Shown here one piece after another: positions 12,448 to 24,504 of a stretch of 64,000 bases of DNA. The notes beneath the pieces were generated by a model, which was not told where the DNA came from, did not search any database, and saw only the letters and a program-made list of their open reading frames with translations. Each line of letters opens with the position of its first letter. The first letter of the stretch is position 1. The stretch comes from Dimorphilus gyrociliatus (Eukaryota > Annelida > Polychaeta > Dinophilidae): the NCBI GenBank assembly GCA_904063045.1, contig CAJFCJ010000008.1:372001-436000 (forward strand). The letters run 5' to 3'. Made by a program: the position numbers and the translations under genes.

Positions 12448-13925
12448 TCAATCGACTAATAAAGTTATGACCCTTACAACACCATCAACAGAACCTGTTA
12501 AACACATTGTACAATCGTGCGACCCTGAAAACCAATCAACACTTGTGACAGTACTCTCATTAGACCCGATTTGTGCAGAAAGTTCCAACTTTTTATCACT
12601 TTTTAACTGTTACCGATTATTCTAATTTTAATTCTTGATATAGTAATAGAGAAATTATTTAATTACCTCGTAAATGAAGCCTCCATTAATTCCTGAGCAT
12701 ATTAAATAATTACCCTTTGAATTGAACGCAAAAGATTTCCCAGTACCCACTGAAAAGAGTTTTTGATTAAGTATTCATAATTACCTTAAAAAGATAATAA
12801 TTAAAAATACCGTTATCATTTGATTGATCCCGATCTTCCATTCCTTGCAGGTGCTTTAATTCGTATTCATTTTCTAAAGAACCGTTAGTCCAAGAACATA
12901 GCTGAAACAATTTAATTACGTCAATAGATAAACTAAAAGTAGAGTTCAACAACAAACCGTTCCGGTATTGTCCATACTAAACACATTACTGGAAGATATA
13001 TATACTGTATTAACTGGGTTATTATGGGCTTTCCATTTCTTGATACATTCGCAACTACCCATATCATATAATCCTAGATCGCCGTTGACAAATCCAGCTA
13101 GAAATTTCCTGCCATCGGAATTAAATGTAATACAAGATGGAGCCACTTTCTGCTCGTTAATTTCTCTCTTTAAACAAGAAAAATTAATAGAAATATGAAG
13201 TAATGAATTGATTAACTTGAAAAATTCATTATAGTAATATTAACAATCAACTTAGTAGTTTCTAAATCCATTATGCATAATTTTCCTTCTCTGCAAGTTG
13301 ATGTATCGTGGGAATTTCGTTTACTGCCAGGTTCAACAGCCGAGCAAACGAAAGTTTCCGATACAGGACTGCAAGAAATGCTTTTTATCCTTGACAATGT
13401 TTCATCTATAATCATTTCTGATACTGATTTTTTATTTTCAATATCGAATAGTTTCACTTTCCCAGATTTATTACCCAATAGTATCTATTTGAAAAAAGAA
13501 AAGAAGCTTTAATTGTTACTTTAAAGTATTTTACTACTATTTTAGATATAAAATATCAATAACTAACTAAATTTTCAGCTTTTTTCACCCATTCGTGTGA
13601 AATTAGTGTGGCTTTTTTAGACATAATTGTAGCTTTTGTTGACATGGACTTTTGAGACTCCCAAGTTCTTAAGAAACATTTTTAAGTAATTTTCTTGAGA
13701 TGCTTATAACTAGACTTACTTTATTATTCCATCTAAATCTGTAGATGCTATTAAACGTCCTGATTGGTTGAAAGAGCAATAATTAATTGTAGAAGAATGC
13801 TCCTTATAGAATTCATGACTAAGTATAACGATCGAACTCATATCCGAAGTAGTGGTTTCTGTTTTGTTTTATATGTATTCATTAAAAGAAATTTATATAA
13901 TTTCAATAAAATGTATATGAAACCC

Positions 13926-13956
<31 letters not shown>

Positions 13957-15830
13957 AGTTAACTAAGTTTTGGCAATACCGGATAGGGAACCCGGTAGGG
14001 TTGAGGAACAATCGGTTGTGGTAGAAAGGGATTTAATCGAATTAAGTTTTTGTACAGTAGATGAAGATATATCAGTTCCATCACAAGTGTAATCAGCGTT
14101 GTTTTCCTATGTTTTTTTTAAAAACATATCAATAATTTTACTATAAACAATATCCAAGACAAACATCTTTTTGTTCTGTTGCCGAAGAATTGGAGTTAGT
14201 GTCAGCAGAGTCTTCAGATGACACTTTCGTTGACGACTTTTTTTCTAAATTCTGTGCTAACTTGGGAAGAGAAGTTCCTTCGTCAGCAGCAGTTTTAGAA
14301 ACCGGAGTTGACAAAGAACGAGAAGTCAATGGTTCAGGTGTTTTACTTGGTAGAGATTTTGGGGAAGAAGACAAAGATGGTCCTTTTCCAAACCATTTGT
14401 AAGTTTGACTAGTTTTATTACCCTCTTCTTTTCTTGGTTGTTTACTTGTTTCTCTGTTAATCATAAAGAGAGCAACTATAGTAAATTAATAAAATGATTG
14501 ACTAGTTAATAGTTGACGAAAAAGAGTTAATTTCTTCAGATGTACTTTAATATCCCACTTACTGAGAAATTACATAGAAATCATCCATTATTTCTAAATT
14601 AGCTGCATGGTAAGGATCCTTTAAACCATCTATTATACTTTTCGTGCCGCATGACATTTCATCTCTCTTCGTTAAGTCTGTGATCTAAGGATATAGCAAC
14701 ATGTCAAATACTGTCTGATGTAGATTTAATAAAGAGCCTAATACTCAATTAAGCGATACAAATCATTAACCGAAAAAATTATAAGAAACCATATATTTCA
14801 ACCTAATCAAGTTTATTTATTGTTATGTCAAGGATGAAAAGCTTCTTACCTTTTCACGTAATTTTTTATTTTCTGCTTCTAGTTGCTGCATTTTTTGAAA
14901 TTCGTCTTCCAGTCTTAGTAGAGTTGGTTTAAGTGCCAGGAGTTAAGGTTATTATAATTTTTCATTTTAAACTAAGTTATTAGAATTAAGCCTATATTAT
15001 ATAGACTAATCGTATTGGTGTCTTATCTAATAAATTACTAAAATTTAATAAAAGGATATGACTCTTCGAGAAAACAACGTTAAGAAAATTATGTAGCGAT
15101 AGAAGAAATGTATCTTGCCATTGTTTGCTAAAATACATCGAAAATGTAGTATTTTCTTCTGGGTTTTTTAAGAAGGGTAAAGCTATTTGTTTTTTAAATA
15201 GAAATTTTATAAATGTATTAGCATTTTTTTGATATTTAAGATATGTTTTACTTACCGAACCACTCTTTCCATTCGATTCTATTTACAAGATCATGTGTCA
15301 TCTTGTCAAAAAATTCAGATACTTTCTCCGATTTGTTAGACTGAACAGCACTTATAACATATAATCTGAATAAATCAGTCTCTAGCTTCTCCAATGATTT
15401 TTGATAGGTTTCATCTAAAGTGGAAAATATTTTCACATTCAAAAATTTCCAATATTCTTTCAGATGATTTATGTCTGAGTTTGTAATACATTGTTGCAGT
15501 TGTTCCATGACTTTTTCGGCCTGAAAATATAGTAGTAGTATAAAATACTTTTTCACATATTTAATGCAATAACTTCAGATACGATCTCACTTATGAACCT
15601 GTATTTTTTTTAATATTTTCATAACAAATGTCTAATCCATATTAAAGAATATACCGAAAATAGGAAACTCTTAGCTAAATTGACAAAAAATATAAAATTT
15701 TGGCACTTACTTTCATTCCTTTACGATTATCATTCTTTGTATCAAAATCAAATGCTTTAGCAGCATTATTCAAACCTCTGAAAACTAAATATTCTTTGAC
15801 TAAATCCTCTAATTCAGCAACATCCGCCAT
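12448..15830 (-). CDS. WDR91: WDR91, endosomal WD-repeat protein, 14 exons with one U12-type intron
   Basis: WDR91 acts with RAB7 on endosomes and restrains PI3-kinase during early-to-late endosome conversion. Exons in coding order: 15711-15830, 15256-15520, 15060-15182, 14850-14932, 14563-14684, 14165-14453, 13980-14106, 13720-13858, 13568-13667, 13217-13484, 12958-13163, 12811-12901, 12667-12749, 12448-12606. The result is about 724 residues (human 747). The N-terminus is LisH-like (ELEDLVKEYLVFRGLNNAAK), then EYWKFLNVKIFSTL and MYFSKQWQDTF...SLHNFL, as in WDR91. A short coiled coil and a Ser/Thr-rich linker follow. WD repeats form the C-terminal half (HSSTINYCSFNQSGRLIAST, SWTNGSL, SVDWFSGSHDC). 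Intron 3 is AT-AC. The exon 11 acceptor is uncertain (13163 or 13145, same frame), and the exon 6 donor GTTTGT is weak but the only phase-compatible one. Confidence 0.9.
14933..15059 (-). other. candidate U12-type (minor spliceosome) AT-AC intron in WDR91
   Basis: On the minus strand the 127 bp intron begins ATATCCTTTT, the U12 donor consensus. It contains AACCTTAAC, close to the U12 branch-point consensus TTCCTTRAY, and ends CTGGCAC a few nucleotides after it. No GT-AG pair of the right phase was found here. With the AT-AC pair the frame continues (C+TT, Leu) and the protein aligns with WDR91 across the junction (SLHNFL...PTLLRLEDEFQ). Confidence 0.82.
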
Positions 15831-15977
15831 TTTTAGTAGGCGGAATGATATTTCGCGCTTTTAGTTCAAAATATGAATTGTTTGAAGGAAATGTGAAAAT
15901 AAGTTTATTTAAAGATAAAATAACAATATTTATGCTGTAATACTAAAAAATATAAAATTTCTTAAATACTAAATAAA

Positions 15978-16666
15978 TTAATAATGATATACTCCAAACA
16001 CGGCCGCCACGCAGAAAAGAGAATCCTGTTGAAAATACATTATTATTTTAATTAATTGCATTTTTATATTTCTTAAAATATTTATAATATTAAAAATTAA
16101 TTAATTATTTTACGTTCATGAAGACATCTTGCGCATAATTATCAGTATCCGAATCCCAAAAGCAACGACATGCCATTCTATATTTGGAGAAAATTTCTTT
16201 TAAAAATATTTCAAGTAAGACTGTCTATTTACTTACTTTACACCTTCTCCTCTTAATTCGCCTATTACAACCTGAACAAGTAATTTATATCTTTCATAGC
16301 CTAGATCTGATGGAATGATTGTAAGGAAATACTATTCAAAAATATTCCGATGTGAAGTTTATTTTCCCACCTTTAACTTTAGCTTTTATATCTTCTGATA
16401 TATCTCTTGTCCACATCATACTATCTTCTGCACTGTAAATTTTCTCTTTTAGGTGTTCTTTCAACACTTGGTGAATCGTCTCTTTAACCGCAGCAGATCG
16501 AAATCTGTATTACGAAATAAAAGAGCCGTTAAAATCAAGCACATAATCCTCAAATTCTTTTCATTTTAATAATTTAAGAAACAAACTTTGACTGATAGCT
16601 TGGTCGTATTATATATGTATTTTGCGATGTTTCCTCATTTTGTTGATTCGTTTCAACTTCGGCCAT
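15978..16666 (-). CDS. DYNLT2B: DYNLT2B (TCTEX1D2), Tctex-type dynein light chain, 5 exons
   Basis: A light chain of cytoplasmic dynein-2, the retrograde intraflagellar transport motor, so it points to cilia. Exons in coding order: 16587-16666, 16504-16371, 16306-16237, 16177-16114, 16025-15978, all in phase, giving 131 residues, about normal for the family. The whole length is the Tctex-1 fold: KFRSAAVKETIHQVL, then DLGYERYKLLVQVVIGELRG, MACRCFWDSDTDNYAQDVF and the terminal strand SLFCVAAVFGVYHY. It is tandem with WDR91, 148 bp from its start codon. Confidence 0.95.
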
Positions 16667-17213
16667 TTTATTAATCTAAATTCTTTACCTAGCACTTCGA
16701 TACACTCATAAACATGGCGTGCCTAGTAACCTAGGAGTAGGCTTAAACAAAAGTTTAAAAACAATTGTAGAGAATTGTTTTTGTTACCTAACCATTATTC
16801 TTAGAAGAATAAAACATATTCGAATTTAGACTATCAGCACTTTTAGTTTCTTTCACCTTTCACGAAGTAATACCAATAACTAGACAATAGTTGTATGACC
16901 TGTATAAGTGAACAAAATCTATCATTTGTACAATAAGCATAAAAGAATAAACAAATAAGCTTCTTTTTTGAAAAACAAATTGATTTATTCCCAATTGATA
17001 TTACGGAATATAATATAGAAAAGAAATAAAATATTCAAGAAATTGTTGAAAAACTAGGATATTTAAAGAGTGAATTATCAACTCTAACTTCTAACTCAAA
17101 ATGTTTCAAAAATTTCAAATAATTATGATATTATCATTTATTTTTTTTTCAAGAGAGACACGTAATTTTTTGCGACAATCTTTCATTTTTACAATTTTGG
17201 AGAACTTTCATTT
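16667..17213. other. intergenic region upstream of DYNLT2B
   Basis: 547 bp of AT-rich sequence between the DYNLT2B start codon and the stop of the next minus-strand gene. It should hold the DYNLT2B promoter and the neighbour's 3' UTR. No motif stands out. Confidence 0.5.
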
Positions 17214-17969
17214 TTATTGAATTAAATCCATATTTTCTGTTTGCCAAATAAACTCTTTTAGTTTTCTTGGATAAAGAATATGTTCAAGGTTTAAAAACCA
17301 GCAATCATAACCGAAAATTAATGATTTCTTGGCACTGCCTATTCTCCCATTAACCCTTATTGCTGACCATTCATGGTTCTCTTCAATAGAATCATCTGTC
17401 AAAAGTGCAAACTTATTATGACTAATTGTGCCAATTAATCCTCCAGCATAATTATCTAAGAACGATTCATTGTTTATCGAAATAATATAAAAATCCAGAT
17501 GATTGTTTGAATCTAGTTGCGTTTTAATGACTTCAAATAGCAGAGATCTTCCTTTGACGTCTATACGTATTCTAGCCAAATGATTGATTACAGAAATTGA
17601 AATGCTACCAATTACACTTGACCATGAACTTGAATCTGAGGAAATTAATTTTTAATGTTATACTGAATGTTACAATAAAAGATATAGTATATCGATCTAT
17701 TGCTAATAGTTACTTGACCATTCTTTAACCGCTGATGACCCAAGTGTAATTCCCTCTAATGATAGTGATACATTAGCTTTTGGAGACTTGAAAAAAATGG
17801 CACCCATATAATAGCGATCTATATGACGACCAATGACTTTCAAATCACAAAGACTATCTTTGTATAGTACGATATAATCTCCTTCTTGGCCACTTGCATC
17901 ATAGCATATCAAGAAGGTATTCCCTGTTTCGGAATTTATCACCTGCAAACGTTTATACATACTATATAT

Positions 17970-18018
<49 letters not shown>

Positions 18019-18956
18019 TAGTTATGTTTTATAGAACATTAACTTACAAGTTGACCACTATGAGGGTTGGAAGTTGCATTTTCCTCCGATGACTTTTCTA
18101 TTGTTACTGTTGATTTAAGGGTAATATCGAAGGAGCAACTAACAATTACTTCGAAATATTTAGATAATCTTTCGCCGAATACTTTCCTCGTAGGGATTTC
18201 AATATCTGTTTCATCGGCTAAAGTTGAGGCGGGAAATGTGATAATCTTGTCAAACGAATGATAATCATCGGGAGCTACCGCTGTTTTATCAACAGTTTTT
18301 ACATGGCAGCTAAGTACACCTTCAAAACCACCTGTTGGTGGTTCTACTATTAAGACCAAAACAGCATCGTTTCCGCCTAGTACCTATTGTCAGGAGCATA
18401 GAAGAGAATTAAATTCTAACTTGATTGTAAACTATTGTTAAAATTCAAAGTACAAACTGAAACATCAGATGGAAGAAGGAAGTTTGGCGGATCATTTGCT
18501 ACAATTGTTATGTTGGCATCGAACGAGTATCCTTGGTCACAATCGGCGAGCAATTGAAAAGATTCAGTGGGTTCGCAAACATCATCATTCAAAATTGATA
18601 AAACCACATCAACGCTTCTAGTAGTTATATTAAAATATTTTGTTTCTGAAATTCCCTTATAGTCACCAGTTTCTTCTAGAGCGTTTCCATCGTTTGTGGA
18701 AATATGACAAAAGGTAACATTTTGCGGAGCATAAAAAGTCATTGTGACTTCCCCGACATCTTCATGCAAAATTTGAGGCAAAGGAGCCCATCCAGAACTC
18801 ATTATTTCTCCCCAAGCTATACAATACATGGGAAAAATTTAATCAATTTATTAATTACGTCGATGGAAAAAGTTACTATATCTTACTTATTCTACAAATA
18901 GGAAGAAGAATTGCAAAGGTTAGCTTTATGACACTGATAATTAAGTTAATATCCAT
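17214..18956 (-). CDS. secreted protein with two Calx-beta-like domains and an ITIH C-terminal-like domain, 5 exons
   Basis: Exons in coding order: 18887-18956, 18458-18816, 18048-18383, 17714-17942, 17214-17635. Phases agree and give 471 residues. Residues 1-22 are a signal peptide (VIKLTFAILLPIC). Two Calx-beta-like units follow. The first has an HEDVGEV start, DGNALEETGDY and DDVCEPTESFQL. The second has VAPDDYHSFDKIITFPAS. The C-terminal half resembles the C-terminal domain of inter-alpha-trypsin inhibitor heavy chains: LEGITLGSSAVKEW, LARIRIDVKGRSLLFEVI, HLDFYIIS...GGLIGTI and YDCWFLN. The VIT and von Willebrand A domains of true ITIH proteins are absent. An extracellular matrix or adhesion role is inferred. 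A TATATA at 19027-19032 (minus orientation) lies 71 nt upstream of the start. Domain calls are by eye. Confidence 0.75.
17973..18014. repeat. (TA)n microsatellite in an intron
   Basis: An uninterrupted run of AT dinucleotides fills most of intron 3 of the Calx-beta/ITIH-C gene, just outside the splice signals. Confidence 0.95.
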
Positions 18957-19534
18957 TGCTCCTAATTAGAGAAAATCAGGACTCGAAATAACTTGAGCAC
19001 ATGGGGATTAAAAATATAAGACTGGATATATAGGCTAAATCAGTTTGCTCTTGAGAAAGCTGAGTAGTATTTCAGTGCTAAGTGATATCTATAGCGTAAT
19101 TGAATCTTATTAAAGAGGAAAATTTAGTTATACCAATTTTCATATTGAAAAGAGCGCCATTAGTGTTTCGAATATTTATCCTATGCTAAATTTTGGAGTC
19201 CATGAATAACTTGTTTTATCGCTCACTAAACTTGATATATGTTTTTTTATTAACAAAATAAATGTTAGAAATAGCTTATAATAAGTTAGATAATATTTTT
19301 ATTAGTTATTATGGCTATGAACAAGTAGTGATTCTTTGATATTAAATAGATTATTGTGAAAAATATATTTCAAGAGTTAACCGGAAGTTTACTCCGCCAT
19401 GATCTCGTCCTTCCGACCGGAAATCTCCTAGAACGAGACTGCAATACACTCGTAGTACAAAGCTTGACTCGATATTACAGAAAAAACCTTGCATAGAGTG
19501 ACTAAAACGCAAATTTTGATGAATGTAATATTTA
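18957..19534. promoter_or_regulatory. divergent promoter region between the ITIH-C-like gene and cullin-4
   Basis: 578 bp separate the two start codons. The cullin-4 side contains ACCGGAAGT at about 19380 and a second CCGGAA at about 19418, ETS-type sites common in housekeeping promoters. The other side holds a TATATA. Which elements are used is inference. Confidence 0.45.
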
Positions 19535-22500
19535 ATGTCGTCGTCTGATGAGAAATGCGGTCTGACCGAGAATATTTTGAAGAGAAACTCGCATTTCCCT
19601 GAAACCTGCCCACCAAAGAAACAGAGACTGAGATTTAGCACAATGGATTCTAACTGCGTTCGTCGGTCAAATTTTGATAGTATGCCGTCAAACTCGACAT
19701 TTAAAATGTCTTCCACGAGCAACGTTCCAAAGTATTCAAATAGTAAAAAGATTATGGTGAAAAATCTAAGATGTTAGTAAATTCTTATAATTATGTATTG
19801 GTATTGCGTAGAATTTCGAACAAATCGAATTAAAACAAAAAAATTGAGCGAAAATAAGATAAAAAATCATAACATTGCACTCGCATCACAACACTACAAA
19901 TATATAAATTCGTCCAAATTTATTATAATTCAGGTCGATCAAATGAAAGTAACGAACTGGAGGATCAATCATGGGAGAAGCTGAAGAATGCTGTCATAGC
20001 TGTCCATACTGAATCTCCAGTAGAATTTTCCATGGAAGAATTATATTCCGTAAGATATTGACTTTCAATAACCACTAGTTACATTATTTTTTTTTATGTC
20101 AGGCGGTAGAAATTACATGCGGAAATAACTTAGCTGATGTTCTCTATAAGAAATTACGTGATGTTTGCGAAGAATTCGCAAAAGAAACATTAAAAAATAT
20201 TGTAATATGCTCTTTCAATAGTCAATTGTACAATTCTTTCTAATTTTTTTCCCTATTTTAATATTCGCTTTAGAATATTGCTGATGGAATAGGTAATGAG
20301 CAATTTTTAAAGATTTTGCAAAATTGCTGGCAGAGCCATTGCAGTCAAATGGTAAACTTCTTTTAAAATATAATTATATAAACAGTGTTATTACTACAAC
20401 TAATTTGACACAGGTTATGATTCGAAGTATATTTCTATATCTAGATCGAACTTTTGTATTAAAATCTAATTCTATTTTGTCTTTGTGGTATGTTTCTTTA
20501 CATTTCACATTTAGTGTTTTATTGTTAATTAACCCATTCTGCTCTCCAGGGATATGGGTTTGGATCTTTTTCGTAAACATGTATTAAATAATTCTAGAAT
20601 TCGAAAACGAGCAATTGATGGAATATTAGAGATGATCCAGCTAGAGAGAAATGGCGATGCTATAGATCGTGGATTAGTGAAAAATTTATTAAGAATGTTG
20701 TCGGATCTACAAGTAAGATTTTATTTTCATCCTCTTCTAATGTAAACAATAAAACCATATGAACGTAATTACGAACAAACATTATTATATAATCACTTGT
20801 GTTTGTCATTTAGATGTATACCGAAATATTCGAAACGAAATTTATGGACACTACTCAGAGAATGTATACTGCTGAAGGACAGCAAAGATTACAAGAATTA
20901 GAAGTAATATCAATTATTAATATCTTAAAGTATCTTTTGTCACAGTTTAAGTTTCCAGGTCCCAGAATACATTTCCCATGTAAATAAACGACTGAAAGAA
21001 GAAAATGAGAGACTTTTATATTATCTTTCATACAACACCAGAAGGAAATTGATAAATTGTGTTGAAAATAAACTATTAGAAAATCATGTTGTAACTTTGT
21101 TACAAAAAGGTAGGATTGAAATGGTTTGAGATTTTTTTTTTAACAAATGCATCTGATTTTCTTTAGGACTAGATCAGATGCTTGAAGAGAATAGATTAGA
21201 AGATTTAAAACTTCTATATGAGCTACTCGCTCGAGTTAAAGATGGTTTACGAGAATTATGCACATATTTCGCATCGTTTATAAAGGTAAATATGACTAAT
21301 AATTTTTTTGCGTTTGTTAGTTTATTCGGTTTGAAAATTTAGAAAAGGGGCAGACTATATGTAATAAACCCTGAAAACGATGCTGAAAAAGATAAGGATA
21401 TGGTTCAACAATTGCTAGGTAAGAATTGAGAAATATACCTTTTAAATCTTGAACTTGTAAAACAATTACTGAACAGATTTCAAGGACCAAACCGACAATG
21501 TGATAGTTACGTGCTTAAATAACAATGAAAAATTCATTTTGGCTATGAAGGAGTCTTTCGAATATTGTATTAATCAAAGGCAAAATAAACCTGCAGAACT
21601 GATAGGTAAACTTAGTCAAACTGACTATTTTGTATTCTTTAGCATTTGTTTATCTTCAGCGAAATATATCGATGGTAAATTAAGAGCAGGCAATAAGGAA
21701 GCGTCAGAAGATGAATTGGAAAAACTCATGGATAAAATTATGGTTTTGTTCAGATTCATCCATGGAAAAGATGTTTTTGAAGCATTTTATAAAAAAGACT
21801 TAGCAAAGCGCTTATTAGTAGGAAAAAGCGCATCATTCGATGCTGAGAAATCTATGCTATCAAAACTTAAACAAGAGTGTGGTGGAGCCTTTACTATGAA
21901 ACTGGAAGGAATGTTCAAAGATATGGATATTTCACATGATTTTATGCTCAGTTTCAAACAGGTAAAGAAATATTTACATGTATTTAGCAAATATAATACT
22001 CCTTCAATAACTTTGCCTATATATTCGTTGTTATGTCTTGTATAAACTGTATGTTGTTTTCCAACACAGCATTTACAACATACTCCTGTAGCTATTGATA
22101 TAAATGTTAATATTCTTACTATGGGTTATTGGCCTTCCTATACACCTGTTGATGTCAATTTGCCAGAAGAAGTAAGTTAACAACTTACATTGAATAAAAT
22201 AATTACAACACGTTAAACGAATTCTTGCAGATGCTTCATTTGAGAGAAATTTTCAAAAATTTTTATTTGAGCAAATATAGTGGTAGAAAACTCCAGTGGC
22301 AGCCAGGACTGGGTCACTGTGTTGTTCGGGCCAAGTTTAATAATGAAACTAAGGAGTTACAAGTGTCATTATATCAAGCTCTTTGCCTATTGTTATTTAA
22401 TGAAGGAGATTGCTTTGGTTTTACAGAAATATCTAGTCATACTGCAATCGGTTTGCGAAATCTATAGTTAAAATTTACACTGTTGTTAATTTATTGTTTT

Positions 22501-23053
22501 TAAGCAGAGGAGGGAGAACTGAAGCGAACTTTACAATCATTAGCATGTGGTAAAGCTCGAGTACTTACAAAAGAACCAAAAGTAAGATTTATCGTTAAGT
22601 TTTATCGTACATTCACCCCAAGTACATGTTATTGGTATTTGCTAGGGAAAGGATATCTTCACGACAGATAAATTTCATTTCAACAAGGACTTTAAACACA
22701 AGCTGTTTAGAATAAAAATAAACCAAATTCAAATGAAAGAAACGGTAAGTATTAAGTTAAGAGGCGTAGCCATGACACTAAATACTTTTGTTGTCTACTA
22801 ACAGAAAGAGGAAAATACGGCGACTGCTGAACGTGTCTTTCAAGATCGTCAGTATCAAATTGATGCCGCCATTGTTAGAATTATGAAGATGAGAAAAAGA
22901 ATAACTCACAATTTGCTCATCTCAGAAATATTTAATCAGATAAAATTTCCAGTAAAACCATCAGATTTAAAGAAAAGGATTGAGAGTTTAATTGATCGCG
23001 ATTACATGGAAAGGGACAAGGAATGCTCGAACACATATCATTATGTTGCATAG
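19535..23053 (+). CDS. CUL4: cullin-4, scaffold of CRL4 ubiquitin ligases, 16 exons
   Basis: CUL4 bridges DDB1 with its substrate receptors and RBX1, forming ubiquitin ligases for DNA repair, replication licensing and chromatin. Exons: 19535-19772, 19934-20049, 20103-20201, 20274-20351, 20414-20487, 20550-20712, 20814-20903, 20959-21109, 21167-21285, 21343-21418, 21477-21961, 22070-22171, 22231-22450, 22508-22581, 22646-22744, 22805-23053. All phases agree and give 810 residues, between human CUL4A and CUL4B. Signatures: PKKQRLRF near the start; helical cullin repeats with [14 protein letters not shown] and MLSDLQ; the cullin-homology core [20 protein letters not shown] and [30 protein letters not shown]. 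At the C-terminus the winged helix carries the neddylation lysine in [10 protein letters not shown] and ends YHYVA. It is convergent with NAGK (180 bp between stops). Confidence 0.97.
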
Positions 23054-23232
23054 AAAACTAATTTACGATCCAAGAAAAGTATGCTTATTCTTTTTTCTTG
23101 ACTGGACTTTATTCGAGTGGATACGTAACTCGAATAGCCTTTTATTGTTGTGTAATATTTCTTGTTGACATACTGTCAAATTAAACAAAATTTTGTTTTT
23201 CTTCTCCCTTTTTTAAAATCCAAAAACATATT

Positions 23233-24504
23233 TTACGCATCTAGATATTCATACAGCATTTTGCTGTTGTTTTCTAAATTCGGGTTCCAATTATATCCGG
23301 CTTTATGACTTCCAAGAATTGCCGCACCCACGCATGCATGAACAGTCGGTCTCAAAAGAGTAACTTTTTTTAGTGAGCTCCTCTTCAGTTCCTTTACGAA
23401 ACCAGATTTCAGTAAATTCCAACTATAAAATACGCTACCAACACAGACAACTTTGATTTCATTCACTTCTTGTGAACTGGAGACAACAGCTTTGACATGC
23501 ATACCTAATAACTGACCTGCCTCTTCGAAAACTTCCTTACATAACTGATCTCCGTCATTTGCCAATTCAGCAACTTTTATGCAGAAGGAAGCAAAGAAAG
23601 GTTTATTGAATTCTCCGTAAAAATGCTTCAATAATCCCATTTTATCTTGAATAGAGAAAAAAGACTTTATTGCATCCCAAGATCTTTCGATAGAATGAAC
23701 AGATGGTTTTAAGTTGTCGGTATGATCAAAAACAATTTTAATGACCCTGTGAGCTATCCAAAATGCAGAACCTTCATCACCGATAAATTGTCCCCAACCA
23801 CCGCATCGGATGTTTGTACCATTTGGATCAATGAGCTCGCAGTTGGAACCTGTGCCACTTATCAAAACAATGCCTTTCTCCAAGCCAATAATGGAAGCTA
23901 ACGATCCAACTGTGTCGCAGGACACGTACACTTCGTTGTCGCAAAACTTACATTTATCAACTTCCTCCTGTATTTTTCGACGGGATTCTGAGTCATCTCC
24001 ACCGCTTAATGACAGACCGATAGAAAATAATCGGATATCGTCGGTCTTGGAAAGGGCTTCATTCACTAGTTGTCTGATGCGTTGAATGCATTCAGGTATT
24101 CCGATTTGCTATAAAATAATGTTAAAAAGAAATTTTTTAATGAACAAAGTCATTTTGAATGGCTATTCAGAGTTCAAAAGCAGCCTAGTTTTTTGTGGGC
24201 GGTCAACCGATTAATGACAGAGAATCATAGTTCGCTTGAATTATCTATATGAATTTTAGGGGATTTAGCTTGAATGACTTTTCCATTAGCTAAAATAAGG
24301 AAGCGAAAGAAAATACCCAATGGTTAGTTCCCTTTCCAACAATTGATATCAACTCCTTACAGTTTTCGTCATAAATACCAATTTTGGTTGAAGAAGCACC
24401 TCTAAATAATAAAGAGCCAATAAGTATTGAATAAATTCTATTATTACGACTAAAATGTTTTATATCAACCCTTCAATCCCGGCAAAAAACAGCTTTCCAC
24501 TCAT
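23233..24504 (-). CDS. NAGK: N-acetyl-D-glucosamine kinase, 3 exons
   Basis: NAGK phosphorylates salvaged GlcNAc to GlcNAc-6-phosphate with ATP in the cytosol, feeding amino-sugar recycling. Exons in coding order: 24470-24504, 24317-24401, 23233-24108, in phase, giving 331 residues (human 344). The sugar-kinase (ROK/BadF type) fold is clear. The N-terminal phosphate loop is FAGIEGGASSTK, the substrate strand has GTNHW, then SLGG-like SIGLSLSGGDD, VLISGTGSNCEL, CGGWGQFIGDEGSAFWIAH and VCVGSVFYSWNLL. Exon 1 codes for only 11 residues plus two bases but supplies the start and half the phosphate-binding loop. Two AGATGGCG motifs lie within 400 bp upstream (24573 and 24882). Confidence 0.95.

Noticed and set aside
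15061-15250. Frameshift or assembly error in WDR91 after exon 3
   Set aside because: The apparent phase conflict disappears when the AT-AC U12 boundaries are used, so no error needs to be assumed.
19351-19722. 123-codon minus-strand frame over the cullin-4 start
   Set aside because: It overlaps cullin-4 exon 1 and its 5' UTR on the opposite strand and has no recognisable features.
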